From Flavobacterium kingsejongi (lineage in GTDB: Bacteria > Bacteroidota > Bacteroidia > Flavobacteriales > Flavobacteriaceae), in assembly GCF_003076475.1 (NCBI RefSeq), contig NZ_CP020919.1:3658001-3722000 (forward strand): 64,000 nt of DNA. Reading direction: 5' to 3'. Within the stretch, counting starts at the first letter, position 1. The number at the start of each line of letters is the position of its first letter. This document shows, piece by piece, positions 32,840 to 42,399 of this stretch. A model generated the notes under the pieces. That model had not been told where the DNA came from and searched no databases. It saw nothing but the letters and a program-made list of their open reading frames with translations. The translations under genes and the position numbers were made by a program.

Positions 32840-34255
32840 TTATTTCCAGCCACCGCCTAAAGCACGGTACAATTCTACATTGGCATCCAATTGTGCTTTA
32901 CGGATAGAAGCTGCTTCGAGTTCGCTTTGCAACAGGTTGGACTGCGCTACAATCACTTCCAGGTAGTTCGCCATACCATTCTGGAAAAGCATAGTGGCAT
33001 TACGGATCGCTTTTTGAAGTGTTTGTACACGTGCCGCTGCTGCCTCATGTTGTGCTTTGAGTTTTTCCACTTTAACCTGTGCATCAGAAACTTCACCTAC
33101 TGCTACAAGAACCGCCTGGCGAAATGCAATTACTGATTTTTCACGTTCGATTTTCGCGATTTCAAATTGTGTTTTTAATTTTTTACGTTGCAATAAGGGT
33201 TGTGTAAGGCTACCGGCAACGGTTCCAAACAACGAAGCAGGAAGTGAAAACCAGTTGGCACTTTCAAAAGCATTTACCCCACCAGAAGCAGTGATATTCA
33301 ATGCCGGATACATGGCCGCTTTGGTAATTCCAACTTTAGCATTCGCTACTTTTAAACCCAATTCAGCACTTTTCACATCCGGCCTGCGGGCCAGTAAGGC
33401 GGATGGAAAACCCACTGCAGGATCTTCGGTAACCACCATAGCACTCAATACTGTGTTACGCTCCCGTGCTTTTGGAAAACTTCCTGTAAGTATGCTCAGG
33501 GCATTTTCCTGCACGGTAATATTTTGTTCCAGCTGTGGAATCAATTGAGCGGCTGTAAGCCTTTGTGCTTCCGCCTGCTGTATGGCAAGGCTCGTCACCT
33601 GTCCAGCATCATATTGCAGGTTGATCACAAATAATGTACTGTCATTGAGCACTAAGTTTTTACGGGCTGTACGAAGTTGCTCATCCAGCATCAACAGGTT
33701 ATAATAGCCTTTGGATACATTGGCAACAACGATCGTCTGCAATGCTTTTTTAGCCTCGCCTGATTGTAAATATTGTGCCAGCGCACTTTTTTTCTGGTTC
33801 CGGATTTTACCCCAGATATCCGCTTCCCAGCTCAGGAAAGCACCAGCATTGTAATCTTCCACATGGTTTTTACCCAAAAATGTATTGGTGCTCAACCCAT
33901 TAAGGCTGTTTTCCGATAACCGGTTACTCACTGCAGTTGCCTGCAGGTTGATTTCGGGTATATTGCCCCATTTTGCCTGTTTCAGTTGCCATTGGGCAGC
34001 TTCAACATTTTTCTGTGCAATTAAAAGGTCATTATTTTTAGCGACGGCACTGTCAATCAGTTTCAAAAGGGAAGCGTCGGTAAAAAACTGCTTCCATTCC
34101 AAATCGGCCACACTTAACGAATCGGCCGTAGCACTGTCCCTGAAATGATCAGGAACAGCGGATTTTGGCGCTACAGTATCTGTTGAAATTTTACAGGCTG
34201 TGAGTGTGAGTAGCAATAACCCCACTACCACATACTGCATGTTGTATTTTTTCAT
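32840..34255 (-). CDS. RND efflux outer-membrane lipoprotein (NodT/OprM family)
   Basis: 471 aa, the TolC-like channel of the pump. The lipoprotein signal is MKKYNMQYVVVGLLLLTLTACKI, with lipobox LTAC. Two outer_efflux_protein halves follow with the usual coiled hairpins (LIAQKNVEAAQWQLKQAKW, LARRPDVKSAELGLKVANAK, YPALNITASGGV), ending VELYRALGGGW, the characteristic OprM-type C-terminus. It is last in the operon MFP-RND-OMF, 36 bp after the transporter gene. Confidence 0.93.
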   Translation of the reverse strand: MKKYNMQYVVVGLLLLTLTACKISTDTVAPKSAVPDHFRDSATADSLSVADLEWKQFFTDASLLKLIDSAVAKNNDLLIAQKNVEAAQWQLKQAKWGNIPEINLQATAVSNRLSENSLNGLSTNTFLGKNHVEDYNAGAFLSWEADIWGKIRNQKKSALAQYLQSGEAKKALQTIVVANVSKGYYNLLMLDEQLRTARKNLVLNDSTLFVINLQYDAGQVTSLAIQQAEAQRLTAAQLIPQLEQNITVQENALSILTGSFPKARERNTVLSAMVVTEDPAVGFPSALLARRPDVKSAELGLKVANAKVGITKAAMYPALNITASGGVNAFESANWFSLPASLFGTVAGSLTQPLLQRKKLKTQFEIAKIEREKSVIAFRQAVLVAVGEVSDAQVKVEKLKAQHEAAAARVQTLQKAIRNATMLFQNGMANYLEVIVAQSNLLQSELEAASIRKAQLDANVELYRALGGGWK

Positions 34256-34291
34256 TTTTATATTTTTAAAATTCCCTTAGGGTTCAATAAT

Positions 34292-37200
34292 TTAGATCAG
34301 CGGATTTAAAACAGTATCTTCTTCCTGAGCGAACTTAGGTTTGCCCGAAACTTTCTCCTGCAGGTATTGGAACACGATGAACAAGACCGGAATAACAAAT
34401 AATCCCAGGATAACACCCGAAACCATCCCGCCTGCTGCACCGATACTAATGGAGTGGTTCCCCATAGCGGAAGGCCCTTTGGCATTCATCATCGGCATAA
34501 GTCCTACTACAAAAGCAAGAGAGGTCATAATAATAGGACGCAATCTCAACTTTGCAGCTTCTAAAGCCGAAGACAACAGGGATTTACCTGCTTTCCTTCG
34601 TTGTGAGGCAAACTCGACAATCAATATGGCATTTTTGGCCAGCAATCCGATCAGCATCACGAGTGCTACCTGTACGTAAATATTGTTTTCGATCCCGGTA
34701 AGGCCAATGGCGACAAAAACACCAAAGATTCCTGTAGGTATAGAAAGAATAACGGAAAGTGGTAAAATATAGCTCTCGTATTGTGCTGCCAGCAGGAAGT
34801 AAATAAACAACAGGGAAAGCACAAAGATCACTGCCGATTGTCCACCGGAAGAAAGCTCTTCTTTGGTCATTCCTGAAAATTCAAATGCATATCCGGTTGG
34901 TAGATGTTGGGCGGCTACCTCTTCTACAGCCCGTATAGCATCCCCGGAACTATAGCCTGGTTTCGCAATGGCATTTACTCCTATCGAATTGAACAGGTTA
35001 TAACGGGAAGCCGTTTCCGGTCCGTATACCCTTTTCAGGGTTACCAATGTACTGATTGGTACCATATTCCCTAATCTGTTTTTAACGAAAATACCGTCCA
35101 TGGCGCCAATTTCTGTACGGGCTGTTTTATCTGCCTGCACCATAACGCGGTAGTATTTCCCAAAGCGGTTGAAATCAGAAGCCTGCGCACTACCAAAATA
35201 GGCCTGCATAGTTTGTAATATATCCCTGGTGCTTACGCCCAATTGCTCTGCTTTCACATCGTCAACTTCCATATCGTACTGGGGATAATCGGCTTTAAAT
35301 GAAGTAAATGCTACTGCAATCTCCGGCCTTTTCATCAGTTCCCCGATAAATTTATTTCCAATACCACTGAATTTATCCAGTTTACCACCGGTTTTATCCT
35401 GCAATACAATATCCAGACCATCCACATTACTAAATCCTGGAACCGTTGGGAACGTAAAGACGAAGAAATTGGCACCTTTAATACCTGATAACTTTTGGCG
35501 TACCTCATCCATAATACCGTTAATATCCTGGATTTTACCGCGTTCTTTCGTTGGTTTCAACAAGACAAAGGCTACTCCGGAAGAAGGGCTGGACGATTGG
35601 GTCAGGATATTAAATCCGGACAATCCCATCAGCGTTTTCTTGGACTCCATATTGCCTAATAAATCTTCCGCTTTGTGGATCACAGCTGTAGTACGTTCCA
35701 GTGAAGCGCCAGCAGGCATCGATAATGAAATCGCAATGAATCCCTGATCTTCAGAAGGGATAAATCCGGTTGGTGTGCGTTGTACCATAACCACAGTCGC
35801 TACAATTACCAAGGCAAGACCTCCAAGGCTTACCCATTTATGACGGATTAAAAAGCGAAGGCTTCCCAGGTAATTGTGGGTGATTTTATCAAATCCACTA
35901 TTAAAACCGGCAAAAAACTTCTCTTTGAATGATTTTTTCTCTTCTGGCCCATGCCCATTCGAGTGCGTTTCTTTTAGGAATAATGCCGCAAGCGCCGGGC
36001 TTAGCGTTAATGCATTTACTGCTGAAATCACAATGGCTATTGCAAGAGTAAAGGCAAATTGCCGGTAAAATACTCCTGTAGAACCCTCCATAAAACCAAC
36101 GGGTAAGAATACGGCAGACATTACAAGTGTAATGGAGATAATTGCTCCGGTAATCTCACTCATTGCCGAAGCTGTTGCCGCTTTCGGAGAAAGATGTTTA
36201 TGCTCCATCTTGGCATGTACGGCCTCGACGACGACAATCGCATCATCGACCACAATACCAATTGCCAGTACCAGCGCAAACAACGTCAGCAGGTTAATGG
36301 AGAATCCAAGCAAGGACATGAAGAAAAAGGTCCCTAAAATTGCTACCGGAACGGCAATTGCCGGAATCAGCGTAGATCTAAAATCCTGTAAGAACACAAA
36401 AACTACAATAAAAACCAGTATAAAGGCCTCGATCAAAGTTGATTTTACCTGTGCAATAGACTGATCCAGTGAATCCTTCGTATTATACAATACCAAATGT
36501 TTTACCCCGGTCGGGAAATCTTTGGATGCTTTTTCCATCAGTGCTGCAATGGCAATCTGTATTTCATTTGCATTGGATCCGGCAAGCTGCATGGTCGCAA
36601 TATTAACGCCAGGTTTTCCATTGACACGGGTAAAATTACCATAGGTGTAGGATCCAAATTCAACTCGTGCCACATCCTTCAAACGCAATACCGAACCGTC
36701 GGCATTCGAACGTATTACGATATTTTCATATTCTGTAGGCTTATTGAGTTTTCCTTTATATTTTATTACATATTCAAAAGACTCCTTACTGCTTTCCCCG
36801 AATTTTCCGGGAGCCGCTTCCAGGTTTTTATCCTGGATTGAAGCCATAATTTCTTTTGGCGTCAGGTTATAGGCTGCCATTTGGGCTGGGTTCAGCCAAA
36901 CCCGCATCGAATAATCTTTACTTCCTCCAAAAATCAGGGATTGCCCTACTCCGGGAATCCTTTTGATTTCAGGGATAATATTGATCTGGGCATAATTGGC
37001 TAAAAAGGTCTGGTCGTATTTGCTTTCATCTTCAGAATACAAATCCACTACCATGATAAGGCTGTTTTGTTGTTTCGCTGTAGTGATCCCCGCCTGTACT
37101 ACTTCAGAAGGAAGCTGGCTCGTGGCTTGTGCTACCCTGTTTTGTACGTTTACAGCTGCCTGGTCCGGATTGGTGCCCAATTTAAAATATACCGTGATCA

Positions 37201-37465
37201 CTAATGAACCATCATTACTCGCCGTAGAACTCATATAACTCATGTTCTCTACCCCATTAATGGATTCCTCCAGCGATGGCGCTACCGAACGTAATACCGT
37301 TTCAGCATTTGCACCGGGGTAAAGTGCAGTCACCTGAACTGCCGGTGGGGCAATATCAGGAAACTGTTGTAGTGGCAGTTTTGTGAGCCCTAAGATCCCC
37401 ACAATAACAAGCAGGATAGAAATTACTGTCGCCAGTACAGGTCTATCGATAAATTTTTTAAACAT
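34292..37465 (-). CDS. RND multidrug efflux transporter, HAE1 (AcrB-like)
   Basis: 1057 aa, the usual length for AcrB homologues. It starts MFKKFIDRPVLATVISILLV. Features: porter region LPLQQFPDIAPPAVQVTALY; proton-relay aspartates in TM4, IGIVVDDAIVVVEAVHAKME; the second-half equivalent VALVMLIGLLAKNAILIVEF; and LRPIIMTSLAFVVGLMPMM. It sits in the inner membrane, uses the proton gradient and works with the adaptor gene 15 bp upstream and the outer-membrane lipoprotein downstream. Probable substrates are hydrophobic drugs, bile salts or dyes; not readable from sequence. Confidence 0.95.
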   Translation of the reverse strand: MFKKFIDRPVLATVISILLVIVGILGLTKLPLQQFPDIAPPAVQVTALYPGANAETVLRSVAPSLEESINGVENMSYMSSTASNDGSLVITVYFKLGTNPDQAAVNVQNRVAQATSQLPSEVVQAGITTAKQQNSLIMVVDLYSEDESKYDQTFLANYAQINIIPEIKRIPGVGQSLIFGGSKDYSMRVWLNPAQMAAYNLTPKEIMASIQDKNLEAAPGKFGESSKESFEYVIKYKGKLNKPTEYENIVIRSNADGSVLRLKDVARVEFGSYTYGNFTRVNGKPGVNIATMQLAGSNANEIQIAIAALMEKASKDFPTGVKHLVLYNTKDSLDQSIAQVKSTLIEAFILVFIVVFVFLQDFRSTLIPAIAVPVAILGTFFFMSLLGFSINLLTLFALVLAIGIVVDDAIVVVEAVHAKMEHKHLSPKAATASAMSEITGAIISITLVMSAVFLPVGFMEGSTGVFYRQFAFTLAIAIVISAVNALTLSPALAALFLKETHSNGHGPEEKKSFKEKFFAGFNSGFDKITHNYLGSLRFLIRHKWVSLGGLALVIVATVVMVQRTPTGFIPSEDQGFIAISLSMPAGASLERTTAVIHKAEDLLGNMESKKTLMGLSGFNILTQSSSPSSGVAFVLLKPTKERGKIQDINGIMDEVRQKLSGIKGANFFVFTFPTVPGFSNVDGLDIVLQDKTGGKLDKFSGIGNKFIGELMKRPEIAVAFTSFKADYPQYDMEVDDVKAEQLGVSTRDILQTMQAYFGSAQASDFNRFGKYYRVMVQADKTARTEIGAMDGIFVKNRLGNMVPISTLVTLKRVYGPETASRYNLFNSIGVNAIAKPGYSSGDAIRAVEEVAAQHLPTGYAFEFSGMTKEELSSGGQSAVIFVLSLLFIYFLLAAQYESYILPLSVILSIPTGIFGVFVAIGLTGIENNIYVQVALVMLIGLLAKNAILIVEFASQRRKAGKSLLSSALEAAKLRLRPIIMTSLAFVVGLMPMMNAKGPSAMGNHSISIGAAGGMVSGVILGLFVIPVLFIVFQYLQEKVSGKPKFAQEEDTVLNPLI

Positions 37466-37480
37466 AATTATGATCTGAAA

Positions 37481-38608
37481 TTAATTTTTAGCCAATTGTT
37501 TTTTAATGTTTTCAGGCTGTATTACGGTTCCTTCCTGAAGGTTTTCAAAGCCGCTGAATACAATTTTGTCTCCCGATTTTACTCCTTCTCCTACCAGGTA
37601 ATCAGTACCGCTTTTTCCGGAAACAAGGATAGGCTGTTTGGTCACTTTATTGTCTGCCCCAACGGTAAACACAAAAATCTTATCCTGGATTTCCATGGTA
37701 GATTCCTGAGGTACCAATAAAACATTGGCATGATCCAATTGCAACTGGATTTTTCCCGTGTTTCCGGAACGCAATAATCCTTGTGGATTCGGGAATGTAG
37801 CCCTGAGTGTGATTGCTCCTGTATTTTTATCAAATTGCCCATCGACCATATCAATATGCCCGGATTGTGCGTAAGCTTTGGTATCCGCCAGAAGCAATTG
37901 TACCGGTGGTAATTTTTTGATCTTATCACTAATGGTAATGCCCGGATATTGTTCTTTAAACTGGATAAAGTCATTTTCGCTTAATGAAAAATAAGCATAC
38001 ACTTCGTGTACATCCGAAAGTCGGGATAAAGGCTCAACATCCGTAACACCAACCAGGCTTCCTTGTTTTTTAGGCAAACGCCCAATGTAACCGCTCACCG
38101 GAGCTGTAATTAAGGTATAACCGAGGTTTATTTTGGCAGAAGCTACTATCGCTTTTGCCTGCTCTATGGTAGACAATGCGATACTATGGCTTGCTTTTGC
38201 AGTTTTGAGTTGGTAATCCGATACTACTTTATTTTGTACTAAAGGTGTCAGCTTATCAATTTCCAGTTGTGCATTTAGTAATGCGGCCTGAGCTGCATGT
38301 AAAGAAGCCAATGCATTATTGTATTGCTCCCGATAAGGCTGCTCGTTGATTTTAAATAAGGATTGCCCTTTGGTAACATATTGCCCTTCATCAACGAAAA
38401 TCTTTTCAAGATTGCCATTTACTTGTGGGCGGATTTCAATATCCACTGTTCCCTGTATGGAAGCGGGATAGGTAACACTGGTAACCGCAGCCGCATTACT
38501 GATGGTAAGGACAGGCAAAGATGGAGCCGGAGCCGCAACATTAGCGTTTTTATCTCCGGAACAGGAATAAACTATCAGTATAAGGACTGCTGCAATTATT
38601 CTTTTCAT
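37481..38608 (-). CDS. RND efflux periplasmic adaptor (AcrA/MexA family), lipoprotein
   Basis: 375 aa from MKRIIAAVLILIVYSCSGDK. The lipobox VYSC supports this start over an ATG 66 bp upstream. Barrel-sandwich and hairpin: VDIEIRPQVNGNLEKIFVDE, KGQSLFKINEQPYREQYNNA, LITAPVSGYIGRLPKKQGSL. The C-terminal beta barrel has LLVPQESTMEIQDKIFVFTV. It is the first gene of the three-gene pump operon. Its 311-bp upstream region holds three copies of a 17-bp operator; the tetR gene for the repressor lies next upstream on the same strand. Confidence 0.93.
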   Translation of the reverse strand: MKRIIAAVLILIVYSCSGDKNANVAAPAPSLPVLTISNAAAVTSVTYPASIQGTVDIEIRPQVNGNLEKIFVDEGQYVTKGQSLFKINEQPYREQYNNALASLHAAQAALLNAQLEIDKLTPLVQNKVVSDYQLKTAKASHSIALSTIEQAKAIVASAKINLGYTLITAPVSGYIGRLPKKQGSLVGVTDVEPLSRLSDVHEVYAYFSLSENDFIQFKEQYPGITISDKIKKLPPVQLLLADTKAYAQSGHIDMVDGQFDKNTGAITLRATFPNPQGLLRSGNTGKIQLQLDHANVLLVPQESTMEIQDKIFVFTVGADNKVTKQPILVSGKSGTDYLVGEGVKSGDKIVFSGFENLQEGTVIQPENIKKQLAKN

Positions 38609-38691
38609 GATGTGAAAAATTAGGATTATGGATTGTTTTAATTTTTGATTATTGCTACTAATCATAGTAGTCAAGTTTTATAAATAACACG

Positions 38692-38904
38692 ATTAAACTA
38701 TTTAATGACGTTAAGTAATTATTACGAAAATGCACTGAAATAAGAGGATCGTTACATTCTATACTTTTTAGTATTAAACTAAATTAAACCATTTAATGAC
38801 GTTAAGTAGTACGCCAAAAAAGAATGAAAAAAGGAACTTTACACGATTCGTAGAGTATTAAGTTAAAATTAAATTGATGTTAGCAAATTTAATGCTGTTA
38901 AGTA
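38692..38904 (-). promoter_or_regulatory. Three TetR operators upstream of the RND efflux operon
   Basis: The 17-mer TTTAATGACGTTAAGTA occurs at 38701-38717 and 38792-38808, and TTTAATGCTGTTAAGTA at 38888-38904. For the first two the match extends 9 bp to the left with one difference. The core TTAA(T/C)-n-n-(C/T)GTTAA is an imperfect palindrome. A fourth copy precedes tetR itself. They are likely sites of the adjacent TetR protein. Confidence 0.7.
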
Positions 38905-38919
38905 GACTGGCAAATTTTT

Positions 38920-39519
38920 TTAATTTGCTACGGTCAGCGAACGGATGATTCCTCCGATGGCATCTTTTAAAATTTGATTATTAATATTGTCTGATAATCC
39001 ATTCCCCACAATATTGATCGATATTAGTCCGTGGATTACTGCAAAAAATGTAAAATACTTTTGTTTCACTGATTCATCCGAAGGATTCTGTCCTTTCATC
39101 ACTTCCCGTATCACCGAAGTGAATAACAGTAATGGCGCTTCGGCTTCCGGAACACGTTCCATACAACAACTCACTTCCACCCCGAACATCACCTGATACA
39201 TTTCTTTATCGGCGAACGCAAAATTCCAATAGGCCATCCACATCGCTTCCAACTGGTCTGCCGAATTTTCAGCACTATTTTTGGCTTCCTGTATGTATTT
39301 GGTCAGGCTTACAAATCCCATTTTAGTCATTTCCTGCAGAATGGCTTCTTTATTGGAAAAATATTCATAAATGATTGGCGCGGTGTATTCAATTTTATCG
39401 GCTATCTTACGCATACTTAATCCTTGCCACCCGTCTGTTTTCACAATTTGGCAGGCAGCTATCAATATGTTTTTTTTCGTTTCTTCCTTCTGTCTGAGTA
39501 TTCTGTCTTTACTTGCCAT
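38920..39519 (-). CDS. TetR/AcrR-family repressor of the RND efflux operon
   Basis: 199 aa. The N-terminal TetR HTH is RQKEETKKNILIAACQIVKT, then LSMRKIADKIEYTAPIIYEYFSNKEAIL. The C-terminal ligand half is of a TetR_C WHG-like type (AMWMAYWNFAFADKEMYQVMFGVEV). It lies directly upstream of, and co-oriented with, the adaptor-transporter-channel genes; the operators on both sides of the gene indicate autoregulation plus control of the pump. Inducer unknown. Confidence 0.9.
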   Translation of the reverse strand: MASKDRILRQKEETKKNILIAACQIVKTDGWQGLSMRKIADKIEYTAPIIYEYFSNKEAILQEMTKMGFVSLTKYIQEAKNSAENSADQLEAMWMAYWNFAFADKEMYQVMFGVEVSCCMERVPEAEAPLLLFTSVIREVMKGQNPSDESVKQKYFTFFAVIHGLISINIVGNGLSDNINNQILKDAIGGIIRSLTVAN

Positions 39520-39554
39520 AATCTCTTCACTCCTCGTTAAAAACTGTAAATTCG

Positions 39555-39571
39555 TTTAACACCGTTAAGCA
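39555..39571 (-). promoter_or_regulatory. Operator copy upstream of tetR (efflux regulator)
   Basis: TTTAACACCGTTAAGCA matches the operators in front of the efflux operon at 12 of 17 positions and is itself more symmetric (TTAAC / GTTAA). It lies 35 bp before the tetR start, where a repressor would block its own promoter. Confidence 0.6.
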
Positions 39572-39677
39572 AAATTACTATAAAATTAAAACTCCTGCAA
39601 TTTTCGGTATAATTTTTTCTTATAATAGTATTAAAAAAGGCACAGGCAATTACTCTAATCACCTGTAAACTATGATA

Positions 39678-41309
39678 TTAGAATATAAATTTAGTACTCA
39701 GGAAATTTGATTTTTCCTCGTGTACAATTTCATTAATCAGCTTTTTATTACTTTCATTCATCTTAAAAGCGACTAAAGAACGGATCGAAAAAGATCGAAT
39801 TGCATCCGTTACAGATAACGTCCCTTCGGCACTGTCTTTTCTTCCGGTAAAAGGGAAAACATCTGGTCCGCGTTGGGATTGGCTGTTAATATTGACACGG
39901 CTCACCTGGTTTACCAAAGGATCGATCAACGCAGCCAGTTCATCAGAATCTGTACTAAAAATACTAACCTGCTGTCCGTAGTTACTTTCAATCAGGTATT
40001 CAATTACTTCTTCCATATCTTCAAAAGGGACTATAGGCACTATAGGCCCAAACTGTTCTTCATAGTAGAGTTTCATCTCTTTATTTACCGGATAAACTAC
40101 TGCGGGATAAAAAAATGATGCTTTCACAGTACCTCCGTTTTCATTCACCACCTGTCCGCCATGTGCTACTGCATCGGCAATACATTCCTTCAGGTAATCA
40201 ATTTTATAGGGTTCCGGTAATGGTGTCAGTGAAACCCCTTCCTCCCACGGTAATCCAAATTTCAATTCCGAAACGGCCTGATTGAACTGTTTTAAGAATT
40301 CATCGGCAATGCTTTTATGCAGCCAGACAATTTTTAAAGCGGTACAACGCTGCCCATTAAATGATAAAGCACCGGTAAGGGTTTCTTTAACTGCCAGTGG
40401 AATATCTGCTTTCGAAGTAATGATCGAGGCATTTTTAGCATCCAGCCCTAATACCGCCCGTAATCGATTTACTTTAGGATGTTGTTTTTTCAGTTCGTTG
40501 GCAACCTTACTGGAACCAATTAACGTCAATACATTAATTTTTCCAGATTGCATCAACCCCGGAATAATTATATTGCCCCGCCCGTAAATCACATTAATCA
40601 CGCCTTTTGGAAAAGCCTCCTGGAATGCTTCCTGTAACGGATAGTGCAACAATGTCCCAAATTTGGGTGGTTTAAAGAGTATGGTGTTACCCATAATCAA
40701 TGCCGGGATCAACGTGGTAAATGTTTCGTTTAACGGATAATTAAAAGGGCCCATGCACAATACAACCCCTAATGGAGATCTGCGGGATTGCGAAGCAATA
40801 CCTTCAACAATCGTAAAACCAGAAGAATCGCGATCCAGGTTCTTCAAGGCATCGATCGTAGCATAAATATATTCCACCGTACGATCAAACTCTTTTATAG
40901 CATCGGCATGGGATTTTCCAATCTCCCACATAATCAGCTTGACGACTATTTCCTTACGGGCTATCATCTTTCCTGTAAAAGATTCTACATGATGGATCCG
41001 TTCTGCGACACTCATGGTTGGCCACTCGCCACGACCATCATTATAGGCTATAACTGCTGCATTTAATGACTCCTGCGCTTCTTTTTCGGTGGCTAAAGGA
41101 TAACTCCCGATGCGCTTTGATACCAATCCTTCAGCTGTTTTGAGGTAAATTGGCGAATACACCTCGTGCATGGCACCGTCCCACTTTTTCATTTCGCCAT
41201 CACTGAGGTATTCTTTCTGATGGATCTCATCAATCTGGAATTCAGCAGGAATAGCGTTTTCTGTTACAAATAAATTTTCTAAAGCTTCATTAAAAGACTT
41301 GGTATCCAT
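39678..41309 (-). CDS. GapN-like aldehyde dehydrogenase (non-phosphorylating NADP-GAPDH family)
   Basis: A 543-aa ALDH-superfamily enzyme closest in look to NADP-dependent non-phosphorylating glyceraldehyde-3-phosphate dehydrogenase. Features: EWPTMSVAERIHHVESFTGK, the cofactor region GVVLCMGPFNYPLNETFTTL, and nucleophile motif FNGQRCTALK (GapN has GQRCTA). It ends with QRGPDVFPFTGRKDS, also typical. The conserved ELGGK motif that supplies the deacylating Glu in GapN reads AVLGLDAKN here, so that Glu is absent; activity may differ. A GAACGTT-type operator 89 bp upstream links it to the TetR regulator encoded two genes away. Confidence 0.85.
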   Translation of the reverse strand: MDTKSFNEALENLFVTENAIPAEFQIDEIHQKEYLSDGEMKKWDGAMHEVYSPIYLKTAEGLVSKRIGSYPLATEKEAQESLNAAVIAYNDGRGEWPTMSVAERIHHVESFTGKMIARKEIVVKLIMWEIGKSHADAIKEFDRTVEYIYATIDALKNLDRDSSGFTIVEGIASQSRRSPLGVVLCMGPFNYPLNETFTTLIPALIMGNTILFKPPKFGTLLHYPLQEAFQEAFPKGVINVIYGRGNIIIPGLMQSGKINVLTLIGSSKVANELKKQHPKVNRLRAVLGLDAKNASIITSKADIPLAVKETLTGALSFNGQRCTALKIVWLHKSIADEFLKQFNQAVSELKFGLPWEEGVSLTPLPEPYKIDYLKECIADAVAHGGQVVNENGGTVKASFFYPAVVYPVNKEMKLYYEEQFGPIVPIVPFEDMEEVIEYLIESNYGQQVSIFSTDSDELAALIDPLVNQVSRVNINSQSQRGPDVFPFTGRKDSAEGTLSVTDAIRSFSIRSLVAFKMNESNKKLINEIVHEEKSNFLSTKFIF

Positions 41310-41397
41310 AGACTATAACTTAGAGGTTGGTATTTATAAATTTAACCATAATATCTTTGGGAAATCCTAAATTTGACTAAAAATTAATCCTTTATAA

Positions 41398-41413
41398 TTG
41401 AACGTTTGTTCCA
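41398..41413 (-). promoter_or_regulatory. TetR-type operator upstream of the gapN-like gene
   Basis: TTGAACGTTTGTTCCA, one of three related sites in the 41.3-42.4 kb region (see 41770 and 42400). Common pattern: GAACGTT followed by a pyrimidine, a purine or T, and TTC. Confidence 0.6.
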
Positions 41414-41437
41414 GATTAAGCGGGTAAAAAATGCTTT

Positions 41438-41752
41438 TTACCACAAAGCACCTAATATAAAATCAGGAATTTCTTTAGGGGCTATAGGAGCATACGTCAC
41501 TACATTTTGTTCCGGTTCAAAAGTTGGCGAACCTGTACTGCTTGGTGTGGCATAGGTATAATTGCCTACAATTTTTTCAGTATACATTTGCTGTTGTAAG
41601 GCATTAATCACTTTCTCTTTGGACACGCCTTCTTTTTCACTGATAATTTTCACACACTTATTCAGTACTGCTATCGATTCTTCAAAAGAATTCGTATTGG
41701 ATACCCTGTTTTTGATATCAATTTGCTGCGGAATGAGATTGCTATTTTTCAT
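41438..41752 (-). CDS. Hypothetical protein in the TetR/gapN regulon
   Basis: 104 aa, family not recognised. It has an amphipathic helix region (SFEESIAVLNKCVKIISEKE, EKVINALQQQMYTEKIV) and a Pro/Thr-rich tail ending PKEIPDFILGALW. No signal peptide or membrane helix. It lies between the gapN-like gene and the second tetR, all on the minus strand, and carries its own copy of the operator 18 bp upstream of the start. Confidence 0.6.
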   Translation of the reverse strand: MKNSNLIPQQIDIKNRVSNTNSFEESIAVLNKCVKIISEKEGVSKEKVINALQQQMYTEKIVGNYTYATPSSTGSPTFEPEQNVVTYAPIAPKEIPDFILGALW

Positions 41753-41769
41753 AATAGTAAGTTTTAATA

Positions 41770-41785
41770 TTGAACGTTCATTCTA
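41770..41785 (-). promoter_or_regulatory. TetR-type operator upstream of the 104-aa hypothetical gene
   Basis: TTGAACGTTCATTCTA, containing the perfect palindrome GAACGTTC. Second of three related sites. Confidence 0.65.
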
Positions 41786-41802
41786 AAATAAACTAAATTT
41801 TT

Positions 41803-42381
41803 TTACTTTTTAATCATTGAAATTAAAAATGTAATCTGGTTCTGGATCAATTGTTTATCACCGGTTACAATGTAAGATTGCCATAAGCCACTGAAATAAG
41901 TGCCGACAAAGTTAGCCAGCATTTTGGCATCCTGCTCTTTGATTTCTCCTGCCTCCTGCCCTTTGATAATCAGTTCTTCAAATACCTTTGTAATCTTACA
42001 GCCACTGAGCTGTATGATGTGCTGCACGCTTTTGTCGTCAGAAGCCAGTTCCAGGGAACATTTGACAGACATACACGAGTTCTTGCCATTTACAAAAGCT
42101 TTTTTTACATTGCCCGACAGGATCTGCTCTATCGCTTTTAAAGGGGATGATACAGTCGTCGCAACATTTGTATATTCCTTCAAAATTTCTTCTGCATAAT
42201 TACTAAGGCTTTGCAAAAACAAACTGTGCTTGTCTCCAAACGTATCATAAATACTTCCCCGGTTGAGTCCCATAGCTTCCACCAGGTCCTGCATCGAAGT
42301 ACCACTGTACCCCTTCTCCCAAAAAAGGTCGCGGGCTTTAATCAGTTTTTCTTCCGGTTCAAATTCTTTTGTCCTTGCCAT
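41803..42381 (-). CDS. TetR/AcrR-family transcriptional regulator
   Basis: 192 aa. HTH: FEPEEKLIKARDLFWEKGYS, then TSMQDLVEAMGLNRGSIYDTFGDKHSLF. The C-terminal half resembles TetR_C_6/TetR_C_16-type AcrR relatives (CKITKVFEELIIKGQEAGEI, FVGTYFSGLWQSYIV) and has a Cys pair region, GKNSCMSVKCSLELAS. Operators with core GAACGTT lie in front of this gene, the 104-aa gene and the gapN-like gene, defining a probable three-gene local regulon. Confidence 0.9.
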   Translation of the reverse strand: MARTKEFEPEEKLIKARDLFWEKGYSGTSMQDLVEAMGLNRGSIYDTFGDKHSLFLQSLSNYAEEILKEYTNVATTVSSPLKAIEQILSGNVKKAFVNGKNSCMSVKCSLELASDDKSVQHIIQLSGCKITKVFEELIIKGQEAGEIKEQDAKMLANFVGTYFSGLWQSYIVTGDKQLIQNQITFLISMIKK

Positions 42382-42399
42382 GATGCAAATTTACAATAA

